From Mesorhizobium_L sp035547755 (GTDB lineage Bacteria > Pseudomonadota > Alphaproteobacteria > Rhizobiales > Rhizobiaceae): a DNA stretch of 64,000 nt. Each line of letters starts with the position of its first letter. The first letter of the stretch is position 1. The translations under genes were made by a program, and so were the position numbers. Of the stretch, positions 36,669 through 47,381 are shown in pieces. The stretch lies in assembly GCA_035547755.1 (NCBI GenBank), contig DASZUG010000030.1, positions 11,809-75,808 on the forward strand, read 5' to 3'. Below the pieces are notes generated by a model. It was not told the DNA's origin. It made no database searches and saw nothing but the letters and a program-made list of their open reading frames with translations.

Positions 36669-36887
36669 TTCCGTCACGTCTGCGTCGATTGCATCTGCCA
36701 TGACGCCGCCGTTCTGGACCTTGCCGCCGCCGCGCATGGTTCGGAAAACATTTTCTTCGGCTCCGACTGGCCGTTTTCCATGGGACTGCCGGATCCGCAT
36801 GTTCAGATGGCGGATGTCGATCCCGCGCTTCGGCGGAAGATCTTTTGCGATAACCCCAAAGGCTTGCTGGACAGGTACTGGGGTTGA
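36669..36887 (+). pseudogene. Remnant of an amidohydrolase (ACMSD-like family), C-terminal fragment
   Basis: About 73 codons read FRHVCVDCICHDAAVLDL, then IFFGSDWPFSMGLPDPH and a KIFCDNPKGLLDRYWG end. This is the typical C-terminus of COG2159 amidohydrolases, including decarboxylases such as gamma-resorcylate and aminocarboxymuconate-semialdehyde decarboxylase. The metal-ligand Asp of GSDWPF is kept. The N-terminal 250 or so residues are missing, with only unrelated sequence upstream, so the gene is broken. Confidence 0.65.
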
Positions 36888-36904
36888 CTTTGCCGTCACC
36901 CCTA

Positions 36905-36960
36905 CATCGTGAGCCCGATCTTTTGGGAAAACCGGCGTCCGCTTTTCCGCATCATGCGCT
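36905..36960. repeat. Rhizobiales intergenic repeat (family D), possible
   Basis: GAGCCCGATCTTTTGGGAAAACCGG is followed by TCCGCTTTTCCGCATCATGC. It resembles a common alphaproteobacterial intergenic repeat built from GATC, an AAAACCGG core and CTTTTC...ATCATGC. It marks the junction between the decayed genes and the M20 gene. Only one copy is visible. Confidence 0.4.
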
Positions 36961-37024
36961 ATGACTTGACCTCCGGCGCAGGGTCGTCTTGATTGCGGTC
37001 AGCGCCTGTTCCGGAGCCGACGAA

Positions 37025-38146
37025 ATGACCCATGATCCCTTAGCGCTGGCGCAGGAACTCATCCGCTTCCCGTCACTCAATCCGCCCGGCGACGAGAAGG
37101 CATGCATCGATTTTCTCGCGCATCTCCTGTCGCGAGGCGGCCTCGATGTCCATGCGTATGAATTCGCGGAGGGCAGGCCGTCCCTGGTCGCCAGGATTCC
37201 GGGAATGGGCGATCTCGATCCCCTCTGTTTCACCGGCCATGTCGATGTCGTGCCGCTTGGCCAGGAGGTCTGGTCGGTGCCTCCCTTCGACGGCGTCATC
37301 GCCGGCGGCAGGCTATTCGGGCGCGGCGCAAGCGACATGAAGGCGGGCGTCGCGGCGTTCGTGGCCGCCGTATTGTCGGAAGCCGAGGCGGGCATGCGCT
37401 TCCGCCGCGGCGTTACCCTGATCATCACGGCCGGAGAGGAGACCGGTTGCGAAGGCGCCTTTCACCTCGGCCGCCTCGGTGTCCTCGGATCCGCCCACCT
37501 CCTGGTCGTCGCCGAACCGAGTTCCAACCGTCCTATCGTGGCGCACAAGGGTTCGATGAGGCTCGTTGTCTCGGCGTCGGGGATAACGGCGCACTCCTCG
37601 ATGCCCGATGTCGGCGACAACGCGATCGAGAAGGCCGCGGAATGGGTTTGCCGATTGAGCCGTCACGCATTCGGGAGCGCGGAACATCCTCTGCTGGGAA
37701 AGACAACCGCCGCCGTCACCACGATCAAGGGGGGCCTGAACATCAATTCCATCCCGGATGCCGCGAGTTTCACGGTGGATCTGCGGACCCTTCCCGGCCA
37801 GTCGCATGACGCATTGCTGGCGCAGATCCAGGAATTGCTCGGCCCCGCCGCCGCGATCGCCAAGGTCACGGATTTCGGGGGGTTTTCGACCGATCCGCGC
37901 GACCCGGCGCTTCAGCCGCTGATGGATATTCTGGCGGAGCGTCAGGGAAGCCGACCCGTAGTCAGGGGCGCTCCCTATTTCACCGACGCATCGGCCCTGG
38001 CGCCGGCGCTCTGCAATGTCCCCGCCGTGGTCATCGGCCCGGGCGAAGCGGAGCAATGCCACCGGACCGACGAGTTCTGCCACGTCGAACGCATCGAGGA
38101 AGCCTTCGACATCTATCGCGAACTGATCCGCCGGACATGCCTGTAG
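37025..38146 (+). CDS. M20 family deacylase (ArgE/DapE type)
   Basis: A 373-residue dizinc hydrolase. Metal ligands appear in FTGHVDVVP (His), GRGASDMKAG (Asp), ITAGEETGCEGA (catalytic Glu pair), VVAEPSS (acidic) and the C-terminal EQCHRTDEF (His). A dimerisation domain lies between about residues 170 and 285 (STVDLRT-type strand at FTVDLRTLPGQS). ATG 37025 has GGAG eight bases upstream. Likely substrates are N-acyl amino acids or similar amides. It stands alone between gene remnants and a converging importer, so there is no pathway context. Confidence 0.85.
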   Translation: MTHDPLALAQELIRFPSLNPPGDEKACIDFLAHLLSRGGLDVHAYEFAEGRPSLVARIPGMGDLDPLCFTGHVDVVPLGQEVWSVPPFDGVIAGGRLFGRGASDMKAGVAAFVAAVLSEAEAGMRFRRGVTLIITAGEETGCEGAFHLGRLGVLGSAHLLVVAEPSSNRPIVAHKGSMRLVVSASGITAHSSMPDVGDNAIEKAAEWVCRLSRHAFGSAEHPLLGKTTAAVTTIKGGLNINSIPDAASFTVDLRTLPGQSHDALLAQIQELLGPAAAIAKVTDFGGFSTDPRDPALQPLMDILAERQGSRPVVRGAPYFTDASALAPALCNVPAVVIGPGEAEQCHRTDEFCHVERIEEAFDIYRELIRRTCL

Positions 38147-38176
38147 GCGAATGGCTATTTCATCTCACCGAAAGGA

Positions 38177-39196
38177 TCAGCCGCTGCTTTCCTTGCGCGG
38201 GATCGCGGTCGGGCCGCGCCTGGAGAAGAAGGGCATGGCCGCCCAGTTCCGGCCGCTGGCGAGATTTTCGATCAGCACCGCGGCGATCAGGATGATGCCC
38301 ATCACGCCGGCCTGGTAGATCGGGTTGAAATCATTGTAGCTCAGGCCGTAATTGACGACGCCGATCAGCACCGTCGCGACCGCCGTCCCGACCACCGAGC
38401 CGTCGCCGCCGAAGATGCTTGAGCCGCCGAGGACCACGATGGCGATGCTGATCAGATTGGCTTGTTCGTCGGCCGTCGGGCTGGCGGTGCCGAGCCGCGC
38501 CGCGCCGATCGCGCCGGCAAGGCCGGAAAGCAGGCCGGCAATCACATAGGTCCAGGCCCTCAGGCGATCGACACGGATGCCGGTCAGCCGCGCCGAGAGC
38601 GTGTTGGTGCCGACGAGATAGAGGCTGCGTCCGAAATGGGTGCGGTGCTGCAGCGCGATCAGGATGAGGAAGGCGGGCAGATAGACGCAGAGCAGCTGGA
38701 ACGGCAGGCCCAGCGCCGAACCCTGTCCGAGGTCGAGAAAAGTCTGCGGCATGGTCGTCAGGTCGATATTGATGCCGCCGGTCAGGACCAGCGCCAGTCC
38801 GTCGAACACGAACATGGTCGCCAGCGTCGTGATGATCGGCTCAATGCGGAAGCGCGTCACGAGGACGCCGTTGACGGCGCCCATGACGATCCCGGCGACG
38901 ACGGCGATGAGGACGCTGGCCGGCCAGAAGATTCCGGCCTGCAGCGCCAGTCCCATCAGCACCTGCGCCAGCGCCGCGATGGCGCCGACCGACAGGTCGA
39001 TGCCGCCGTCGCCGCCGCAGATGACGAGCGTCTGGCCGAAGGCGATGATGCCGATTTCGACGGCGAAGACGGCCATGCTGTAGAGATTGGCCCCCGAGAG
39101 GATGCCGGGGTCGCCCGAAGCGAAGCCGATGAGCGCCAGGGCCGTCAGCGCGACGAGGAGCACGATGCGGCCTGGCTGGAATCCGGTGGCGCCCAT
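38177..39196 (-). CDS. Sugar ABC transporter permease (RbsC family), second of pair
   Basis: A 339-residue inner-membrane protein with about nine hydrophobic segments. It contains GGIDLSVGAIAALAQ (near residue 62) and SIAIVVLGGSSIFGGDGSVVG (near 250). It follows the other permease by three bases. The pair resembles RhaP/RhaQ or LsrC/LsrD heterodimers, where two different permeases build the channel. Confidence 0.9.
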   Translation of the reverse strand: MGATGFQPGRIVLLVALTALALIGFASGDPGILSGANLYSMAVFAVEIGIIAFGQTLVICGGDGGIDLSVGAIAALAQVLMGLALQAGIFWPASVLIAVVAGIVMGAVNGVLVTRFRIEPIITTLATMFVFDGLALVLTGGINIDLTTMPQTFLDLGQGSALGLPFQLLCVYLPAFLILIALQHRTHFGRSLYLVGTNTLSARLTGIRVDRLRAWTYVIAGLLSGLAGAIGAARLGTASPTADEQANLISIAIVVLGGSSIFGGDGSVVGTAVATVLIGVVNYGLSYNDFNPIYQAGVMGIILIAAVLIENLASGRNWAAMPFFSRRGPTAIPRKESSG

Positions 39197-39199
39197 GAT

Positions 39200-40221
39200 C
39201 TACTCCGCCGCCTTGCTGCCGCGCCCCGGCCAGCGCTGGTTGATGCCGATCGACAGCAGGATGATGCCGCCGAGCAGGACGCCGCCCCAGAAAGGCTGGA
39301 TATGCATCAGCACCACGCCGTCATTGACGAGCTCGACGATGAGCGTGCCGAGCAGCGTGCCGAGGATGGTCCCGCGGCCGCCGCTGAGTTCGGTGCCGCC
39401 CAGCACCACCGCCGCGATGACGCCGAGTTCGAAGCCGGTGCCGGTCGAGGTCTGCACGAGCGGGCTCTGGCCGAGCGTCAATAGCGCGGCGACGCCGGTG
39501 AACATGCCGAGCAGCGTATAGGCGTAGAGCTTGATGCGGCCGACGGGAATGCCGGCGAGCCGCGCCGCCTCTTCATTGTTGCCGATCGCGTAGATGTGCC
39601 GCCCGAGCCGGAAGGATCGCAGGAAAAAGGCGAAGGCGGCCATCAGCACCAGCGCCATGACGCTCGCCACCGGGAGGAACCAGACGCGATCGGAAATGAA
39701 GATCACCGTCAGTTCCGGCGGGATCATGGTGATCCAGTTGGCGCCGAGCACCAGGAAAACGCTCATGCGGAAGATGCTCAACGTGCCGAGCGTGGCGACG
39801 ACGGGCGGTACGCGGCCGCCGATGATGATCGCGGCATTGACGAGCCCGAATGCCGCGCCGATGAGGCAGAAGAGCGGCGCGACCACGGGGATCGACCAGC
39901 CGGCCTCGAAGAATTTGCCGCCGATCGCGGCGACGAGTCCGAGCATGGAGCCGATCGAGACATCGATGCCGCCCGTCAGGATGACCAGCGTCATGCCGAT
40001 GGCGGGGATGGCGGTCACGGCGGCGCTGACCATGAGATTGTTGAGGTTGACCGGCGCCCAGAAGGCGCCGTGCGAGCCGATGCTGATGACGATGACGAGC
40101 AGAAAAAGCGTGATCAGGAGTACGCCTTCGCGGCCCTTGGCGAACCGCACGGCTCTCTCAAGCCATCCGCGCGCCGCGACGGGCCTGGCGATCTGGTCCG
40201 GGCGCGCGCCCGCCTGGAAGC

Positions 40222-40225
<4 letters not shown>
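39200..40225 (-). CDS. Sugar ABC transporter permease (RbsC family), first of pair
   Basis: A 341-residue inner-membrane protein with about nine hydrophobic segments. Motifs are LTGGIDVSIGSMLGLVA, NEEAARLAGIPVGRIK and GVIAAVVLGGTELSGGRGT. The first 35 residues form a polar cytoplasmic leader. It overlaps the ATPase gene by four bases and pairs with the permease encoded directly downstream. Confidence 0.9.
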
Positions 40226-41754
<1,529 letters not shown>

Positions 41755-41801
41755 TGGGCGGCCTGCGAAGGAATTCGCCGGGCCGCCCTTGTCTCCGCTG
41801 A

Positions 41802-42812
41802 TCAGAAGTTCAGCTTGATGTTGGACTTGTCGATGACGAGCGGCTTGCCGAGAAGCAGCGTCTTGGTCTTGGCGGAATAGGCGACCTTGCCGAGGCCGGG
41901 CACGTCGTTCTCCGCCTTGAGCGGCTTGTGCTCGAGCAGCTGCAGGACGCCCCAGGCGGTCAGATAGCCGAGATCGACCGGATTCCACAGAACGACGCTC
42001 TTGACGGTGCCGTTGTTGACGAAGGGGCGGATGGTGTTGGGATCGGTGATGCCGGTGACGGCGACCTTGCCGCTCATGCCGGCGCGCAGCACCGCTTGCG
42101 CCGCCCCCGGCACGGCCGTCGAATTGACGCCGACAATGCCCTTGAGCTTCGGATAGGCGGAGAGGAGCTGCGCCGTCACGTCTGTCGCCTTCGAGATATC
42201 CTCGCCGGCATACTGGATGGTGACGAGCTTCATGTCCGGATATTTCGCCTTCATGCGATCCTTCATGAAGCCGATCCAGACATTGAGGTTGGTCGCCGTC
42301 GGGCCGCCGGAGACGAAAGCGACGTCGCCCTTGCCGCCGATCTGCTTGGCGAGCTGGTCGATGACGGTTTCCGCAAGCTGCTTGTCGTCGGCCTGCGAAA
42401 CGCGAAGCGAGACGTCGTCGCCGCTGACCTGGGAATCGCTCGAATAGAAGAGGACGCCCGCGGCCTTGGCCTTCTTGGCCACGGCTTCGAGCGCGGTCGG
42501 GCTGTTGGCCGAAACGCCGACGGCGTCGAGATGCTTGTTGATCAGGCTTTCGGCGATTTCGACCTGTCCGGAAACGGAGGCCGTCGTCGGACCCTGATAG
42601 ACGACCTTGATGGGAAACTTCTTGGCCGCCTTGTCGAGGCCGTCCTTCATCGCGTTGAAATAGGGAATGCCGATCAGCTTCGGCACGAAGGCGATCGTCC
42701 AGGTCTTGCCGGACTTGGCCGACGCATCGACCGTACCGCTCAGCATCGTGCCGCCGACGAGGCTCACGGCCAAAAAGGATGCCGCCAAGACGGCTTTGGG
42801 CGAACTGCGCAT
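41802..42812 (-). CDS. Periplasmic sugar-binding protein (RhaS/LsrB type)
   Basis: A 336-residue binding protein with a signal peptide of about 30 residues. The mature start TWTIAFVPKLIGIPYFNAM, the YQGPTTASVSGQ segment, ISANSPTAL-type VGVSANSPTAL and the C-terminal DVPGLGKVAY recall LsrB (autoinducer-2) and RhaS (rhamnose). ATG 42812 has GGGAGGAA. The operon has no dedicated catabolic enzyme, so the ligand is open: rhamnose is possible because rhaI and rhaD occur 18 kb away. No lsrK, lsrF or lsrG is present, which argues against AI-2. Confidence 0.85.
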   Translation of the reverse strand: MRSSPKAVLAASFLAVSLVGGTMLSGTVDASAKSGKTWTIAFVPKLIGIPYFNAMKDGLDKAAKKFPIKVVYQGPTTASVSGQVEIAESLINKHLDAVGVSANSPTALEAVAKKAKAAGVLFYSSDSQVSGDDVSLRVSQADDKQLAETVIDQLAKQIGGKGDVAFVSGGPTATNLNVWIGFMKDRMKAKYPDMKLVTIQYAGEDISKATDVTAQLLSAYPKLKGIVGVNSTAVPGAAQAVLRAGMSGKVAVTGITDPNTIRPFVNNGTVKSVVLWNPVDLGYLTAWGVLQLLEHKPLKAENDVPGLGKVAYSAKTKTLLLGKPLVIDKSNIKLNF

Positions 42813-42996
42813 GAATTTCCTCCCGATCACATGGTTCTTCCGACCGGTCATGGGATCGGCCGAAGCAGTGTAACGACGCTCAATGCGGGAAAACCTTGCA
42901 CCCCGTCGCCAGCGCCGGCGGGTCGGCACAAGCTCCTCCTTGAAAACAGCTTCGGAACGCCTCACCTCCGGAGGAGGCCCGTCGCCGGAAAAAAGC

Positions 42997-43008
42997 TAAA
43001 TCCATTTA
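42997..43008 (-). promoter_or_regulatory. Perfect inverted repeat upstream of the RhaS/LsrB-type operon
   Basis: TAAAT-CC-ATTTA is AT-rich in an otherwise GC-rich stretch and lies about 185 bases before the binding-protein gene, just after the lysR stop. It could be an operator for the importer operon, whose regulator is not identified in the window. Confidence 0.35.
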
Positions 43009-43040
43009 GGAGGGGCGTCAACAGCGGTTGCCGGCCGCCG

Positions 43041-43991
43041 TCAGCCGCCCCAGACGACCGCCTCCTCGTGGCGCTTGATGAGATGGCGCAGATTGGCGAA
43101 GCTCTTGCGGATATGCGCCGCGAAATTGTCGACGGCCGGCTGGTGCGGCGCGGCGACGGAGCGCAGCAGGCCGAGCGCGCGGTCCGGGTGCGGCAGCTTG
43201 ATCGGCAGCGCGGTGACGGCGCCCTCCCTGCGAAAGGCGAAGACGACACTGTGCGGCAGCACTGTCAGCGCGTCGGTCGCCTTCACGTAATTCATCGTGC
43301 TGGCGAGTGAACCACCGGTATAGCGGACCTTGATCTCGGTCGCGCCGAGGGAAAGCATCATCGTCCGCATATCCGCCAGAAGCGGACTGCCCGGCGGCGG
43401 CGCGATCCAGGGATAGTCGAGCAGGCCGGCCGTCTTCACCCGCCTTTGCATCAGGAGAGGATGGGTCGAACGGCAGGCGACGACGTTGCGGCCGGGCAGG
43501 ATCTCCTCGAAAGACAGGCCCGAGCCTTCGTCGAGGATATCGATCGGGCAGACGGCGAGGTCGATGCGGTCGGCTTCGAGAGCGGCGCGCAGATCGGACA
43601 GATAGCCATAGCTCTGGTCGATACGGATATCGGGATAGACGTTCTGGAATTCCGCGATCATGGTCGAGATCAGGCCGTCGGTGAAGAATGGCGTGCCGCC
43701 GACGCGAATGACACCGGAACGGCCCTGTCTGAACCTGTCGACGATCTCGCCGGCCTTGCGCGAGGCGGCGAGCATGGTCTGTCCGTGATCGGCGAGCGCC
43801 CGCCCGAGCGGCGTCGGCTTCAGCGGCCGCCTTCCTCTCAGGAAAAGCGGTTCGCCGAGGCGTTTCTCCAACATCGACAGAGTACGCGAGACGGCGGGCT
43901 GCGACAGGCCGAGCAGCGCCGCGGCTTCGGTGACGCCGCCCGCCTGGACGACGGCCGCGAGCTGAACGAGATGCCGTTCGTCTATCTTCAT
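43041..43991 (-). CDS. LysR-family regulator of the hydroxyquinol cluster
   Basis: A 316-residue regulator. The N-terminal helix-turn-helix (about 5-63) reads HLVQLAAVVQAGGVTEAAALLGLSQPAVSRTLSMLEKRLG. The effector domain from about residue 95 starts GVIRVGGTPFFTDGLIS. It is divergent from the hydroxyquinol dioxygenase gene with 94 bases between them, the usual arrangement for a LysR activator that responds to a pathway intermediate. Confidence 0.88.
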   Translation of the reverse strand: MKIDERHLVQLAAVVQAGGVTEAAALLGLSQPAVSRTLSMLEKRLGEPLFLRGRRPLKPTPLGRALADHGQTMLAASRKAGEIVDRFRQGRSGVIRVGGTPFFTDGLISTMIAEFQNVYPDIRIDQSYGYLSDLRAALEADRIDLAVCPIDILDEGSGLSFEEILPGRNVVACRSTHPLLMQRRVKTAGLLDYPWIAPPPGSPLLADMRTMMLSLGATEIKVRYTGGSLASTMNYVKATDALTVLPHSVVFAFRREGAVTALPIKLPHPDRALGLLRSVAAPHQPAVDNFAAHIRKSFANLRHLIKRHEEAVVWGG

Positions 43992-44004
43992 AACGATCTG
44001 TTAT
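43990..44004. promoter_or_regulatory. LysR box (T-N11-A) at the lysR start codon
   Basis: ATAAC-GATCT-GTTAT is a perfect 5-5-5 inverted repeat with the T-N11-A spacing of LysR-type binding sites. It overlaps the lysR start codon, so it may serve both autoregulation and activation of the dioxygenase operon about 80 bases away. Confidence 0.5.
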
Positions 44005-44085
44005 ATTAATCGGCGAAGAAATCATCAATGGTGTTGCAGGCTCCTGCTACTCTCCCAACCGGATGCTTGCCCGGGGAGGAAGAGA

Positions 44086-44949
44086 GTGGCGAGAATGACG
44101 GCGCGATCCTTCGAGGCGAATTCGGCTGAAATCGTTGCAAGCCGCCTCGGCCGCGAGGATGCGCTTTCCGCCTTCCTTATCAGGCTGGTGGAGCACCTTC
44201 ATACATTGGTGAAGGAGATGCAGCCGACGCGGGACGAGTGGCGCGAGGCGATCCGCTTTCTCACCGAGGTCGGCCATGCAAGCGACGAGCGGCGGCAGGA
44301 ATGGATTCTCCTCTCCGACCTGCTCGGCGTTTCGGCGCTGGTCGAGGCGATCAACGCGCCGCGCCCGAATGGCGGCACGCCGAACACCTCCCGCGGCCCC
44401 TTCTACCGCCCGGATGCGCCGCGCTATCCGCCCGGCGCGAGCATTTCGCTCGATGGCGTTGGCGTGCCGCTGGAGGTGACGGGGCAGGTGGTCGATCTCG
44501 ACGGCAGGCCGATCGGCGGCGCCGCGATCGAGACATGGCAGGCGAATTCGGAAGGCCTCTACGAGAACCAGGAGCCGGACCGGCAGCCGGATTTCAATCT
44601 GCGAGGTCGTTTCGCCGCCGATGCGGAGGGGCGTTTCCGCTACCGCACGGTCAAGCCCGCCGGCTACAGCGTTCCCGCCGGCGGTCCTGCCGGAGACCTT
44701 TTCCGGCGCGCCGGCGCGCCCCTGCACCGCCCGGCGCATATCCATTTCATCGTGCGCGCCGACGGTTTCGAGACCATCACCACGCAGATTTACGACAGCG
44801 CCGACCCGCGTCTCGACGAGGACGCGATTTTCGGCGTCAGGGACCAGCTTGCCGCCGATTTCCGGCCGAAGGACAGCGACGGAACCGAATGGGCGCTGGA
44901 CTATGTCTTCGTCATGGTCCGCTCCCGCAGGAGGAGCCGCGCGGCATGA
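44086..44949 (+). CDS. Intradiol ring-cleavage dioxygenase (hydroxyquinol 1,2-dioxygenase type)
   Basis: A 287-residue non-haem iron(III) dioxygenase. The four metal ligands are visible: Tyr159 (EGLYENQ), Tyr194 (PAGYSVP), His218 and His220 (RPAHIHF). The N-terminal helical dimerisation domain covers about residues 20-100. It should open hydroxyquinol to maleylacetate, the substrate of the reductase encoded next. GTG 44086 is chosen because GGAGGA lies six bases upstream. The C-terminal end is basic (RSRRRSRAA). It is a diverged paralogue of the enzyme at 52520-53407 and may differ in ring specificity. Confidence 0.85.
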   Translation: MARMTARSFEANSAEIVASRLGREDALSAFLIRLVEHLHTLVKEMQPTRDEWREAIRFLTEVGHASDERRQEWILLSDLLGVSALVEAINAPRPNGGTPNTSRGPFYRPDAPRYPPGASISLDGVGVPLEVTGQVVDLDGRPIGGAAIETWQANSEGLYENQEPDRQPDFNLRGRFAADAEGRFRYRTVKPAGYSVPAGGPAGDLFRRAGAPLHRPAHIHFIVRADGFETITTQIYDSADPRLDEDAIFGVRDQLAADFRPKDSDGTEWALDYVFVMVRSRRRSRAA

Positions 44950-46001
44950 CGGACGCCTTCACCTATGCGGGCAGGCCGGCCCATATCGTTTTCGGTCCTG
45001 GCAAGCGCCGGTCGGTCGGCGAATGGGTCGAAAGACTCGGATGCAGCCGCGCGCTCGTCCTCACCACGCCTGCGCAGGCCGATGCCGGCCGCCAGCTTGC
45101 GGGCGAACTCGGCGTCCTCGCCGCCGGGCTGTTTTCCGGCGCGGCGATGCACACGCCCGTCGATGTCACGGAAAAGGCGATGCAGGCGCTCTCGGAAGCG
45201 GGCGCGGACTGCCTTGTGGCGCTCGGCGGCGGCTCGACCACGGGGCTCGGCAAGGCGCTTGCCTACCGCACCGATTTGCCGCAGATCGTCGTGCCGACGA
45301 CCTATGCCGGATCGGAAGTGACGCCGATCCTCGGCCAGACGGAGAAAGGCGCGAAAACCACGTTGCGCGACCCGCGCGTGCTGCCGGAAGTCGTCATCTA
45401 CGACCCCGAACTGACGCTTGGCCTGCCGGTCGGCATGAGCGTAACAAGCGCGCTCAACGCCGTGGCCCATGCCGCCGAGGGCCTCTATGCCGAGGATCGG
45501 AACCCGATTTCGACGCTGATGGCGGTCGAGGGCATGCGGGCGATCCGCGAAGGCCTCCCTGTGATCGTCGCCGATCCGGCGAATGGCGCCGCGCGCGCGG
45601 ATGCGCTCTACGGCTCTTGGCTTTGCGGCACCGTGCTCGGCACCGTCGGCATGGCGCTGCACCACAAGATCTGCCACACGCTCGGCGGCAGCTTCGATAC
45701 GCCGCATGCCGAGACGCATGCGATCATGCTGCCGCATACGGTGGCTTACAATGCCGAGGCCGTGCCGGAGCTTCTCGCCCCGGTAACGGAGCTTTTCGGC
45801 TCGTCGCCCGGCGGTGGGCTCTACGATTTCGCCGCGAGTATCGGCGCGCCCCAGAGGTTGAAGGATCTCGGCTTGAACGAAGCCGATCTCGACCGCGCCG
45901 CGGAGATGGCGACGAAAAGTCCCTATTGGAACCCTCGGCCGATCGACCGGCCGTCCATGCGAAAGCTGCTGCAGGACGCCTGGGAGGGCCGGCGGCCATG
46001 A
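44946..46001 (+). CDS. Maleylacetate reductase
   Basis: A 351-residue iron-containing-alcohol-dehydrogenase-family enzyme that reduces maleylacetate to 3-oxoadipate with NAD(P)H. The dinucleotide motif is LVALGGGSTTGLGKALA near residue 85, followed by IVVPTTYAGSEVTPILG. Metal-site His residues lie in MALHHKICHTLGG and DTPHAETHA. It overlaps the dioxygenase gene by four bases. The long frame from 44238 is a shadow over the dioxygenase. Confidence 0.9.
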   Translation: MTDAFTYAGRPAHIVFGPGKRRSVGEWVERLGCSRALVLTTPAQADAGRQLAGELGVLAAGLFSGAAMHTPVDVTEKAMQALSEAGADCLVALGGGSTTGLGKALAYRTDLPQIVVPTTYAGSEVTPILGQTEKGAKTTLRDPRVLPEVVIYDPELTLGLPVGMSVTSALNAVAHAAEGLYAEDRNPISTLMAVEGMRAIREGLPVIVADPANGAARADALYGSWLCGTVLGTVGMALHHKICHTLGGSFDTPHAETHAIMLPHTVAYNAEAVPELLAPVTELFGSSPGGGLYDFAASIGAPQRLKDLGLNEADLDRAAEMATKSPYWNPRPIDRPSMRKLLQDAWEGRRP

Positions 46002-46066
46002 ATTCATTGCCGATGACATGACATTCATTGCCGATGAATCGTAAATTCAACGACGGGAGGAAAGAA

Positions 46067-47347
46067 ATGATTACAAGAAGAGGACTGCTCAAGGGCGCCG
46101 CCTATACCGGCCTCGCCGCCGGCGCATCGCGATTGCCGCTGCCGGCGCGCGCCGCCGGCACGAAGATGAAGCTCGGCTATGTCAGCCCGCAGACGGGACC
46201 GCTCGCCGCCTTCGCCGCCGCCGACAAATTCGTCATCGACGCCTTCCTCAAGACCACCAAGGGCATGGGGATGGATTTCGACGTCGTCGTCAAGGACAGC
46301 CAGTCCAACGCCAACCGCGCCGCGCGCGTCGCCGACGAACTGATCGTCAACGACAAGGTCAATTTGATGCTGGTCTCCTCGACGCCGGAGACGACCAATC
46401 CGGTGTCGACCACCTGCGAGAGCGAAGGCATTCCCTGCATTTCGACCGTGGCGCCTTGGCAGTCCTGGTTCATCGGACAGCAGAGCAATCCGACCGATCC
46501 GAAAAGCTGGAAGCCGTTCAACTACGCCTATCATTTCTTCTGGGGGCTGGAGGACGTGATCGCCGCCTACACGAATATGTGGGCGCAGGTTTCGACCAAC
46601 AAGAAGATCGGCGGCCTCTTCCCGAACGACGGCGACGGCAATGCCTGGGGCGACAAGCATGTCGGCTTCCCGCCGGTGCTCGACAAGCAGGGCTACACGC
46701 TGACCGATCCCGGCCGCTACCAGGACCTGACGGACGATTTCTCCGCCCAGATCAACGCCTTCAAGCAGGGAAACTGCGAGATCGTCACTGGCGTGATGAT
46801 CCCGCCGGATTTCACCACTTTCTGGAACCAGGCGCAGCAGCAGGGTTTCAGACCGAAGGTCGCCTCGATCGGCAAGGCGCTTCTCTTTCCGGAAGCGGTG
46901 GCGGCGGTCGGCAAGTCGGGGAACAATCTTTCGACCGAGGTCTGGTGGACGCCGGAACATCCCTTCCATTCCTCGCTGACGAAGGAGAGTTCGGGCGAAG
47001 TCGCGGCGGCTTTCGAAAAGGCGAGCGGCCGCAAATGGACCCAGCCCATCGGCTTCACCCATGCTCTTTTCGAACTCGCGGCCGATGTGATGAAGCGGGC
47101 GAAGGACCCGACCGACCCCGACGGCGTGGTGGAAGCGATCGCGGCGACCAAGCTCGACACGCTGGTCGGGCCGATCGCCTGGGGCGACAAGAACCTGCCG
47201 CCCTTCGCGCAGAAGAACGTCGCCAAGACGCCGCTGGTCGGCGGCCAATGGCGGCTTCAGGCCGATAACAGCTACAAGCTGGTCATCACCGAGAACAGGA
47301 CGGCGCCGATCATTCCTGCCGGCGGCAAGATGGAGCCGATCGCCTGA
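46067..47347 (+). CDS. ABC substrate-binding protein (LivK/HBP type), aromatic cluster
   Basis: A 426-residue binding protein of the branched-chain-amino-acid type. A twin-arginine-type leader (TRRGLLKGAAYTGLAAGASR) precedes the mature start KLGYVSPQTGPLAAFAAADK. The two-lobed fold is suggested by LMLVSSTPETTNPVS and IGGLFPNDGDGNAWGD. ATG 46067 has a GGGAGG site; an earlier ATG at 46028 has none. Its place between maleylacetate reductase and the Liv-type importer suggests that it binds an aromatic precursor such as resorcinol or a hydroxybenzoate. Confidence 0.88.
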   Translation: MITRRGLLKGAAYTGLAAGASRLPLPARAAGTKMKLGYVSPQTGPLAAFAAADKFVIDAFLKTTKGMGMDFDVVVKDSQSNANRAARVADELIVNDKVNLMLVSSTPETTNPVSTTCESEGIPCISTVAPWQSWFIGQQSNPTDPKSWKPFNYAYHFFWGLEDVIAAYTNMWAQVSTNKKIGGLFPNDGDGNAWGDKHVGFPPVLDKQGYTLTDPGRYQDLTDDFSAQINAFKQGNCEIVTGVMIPPDFTTFWNQAQQQGFRPKVASIGKALLFPEAVAAVGKSGNNLSTEVWWTPEHPFHSSLTKESSGEVAAAFEKASGRKWTQPIGFTHALFELAADVMKRAKDPTDPDGVVEAIAATKLDTLVGPIAWGDKNLPPFAQKNVAKTPLVGGQWRLQADNSYKLVITENRTAPIIPAGGKMEPIA

Positions 47348-47381
47348 ACGGCTTCAGGCGGGGAAGGAGGAAGCGCCCGGA

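Noticed and set aside
41802..42812. Autoinducer-2 uptake (Lsr) system
   Set aside because: The binding protein recalls LsrB, but lsrK, lsrR, lsrF and lsrG are absent, so only the family can be stated.
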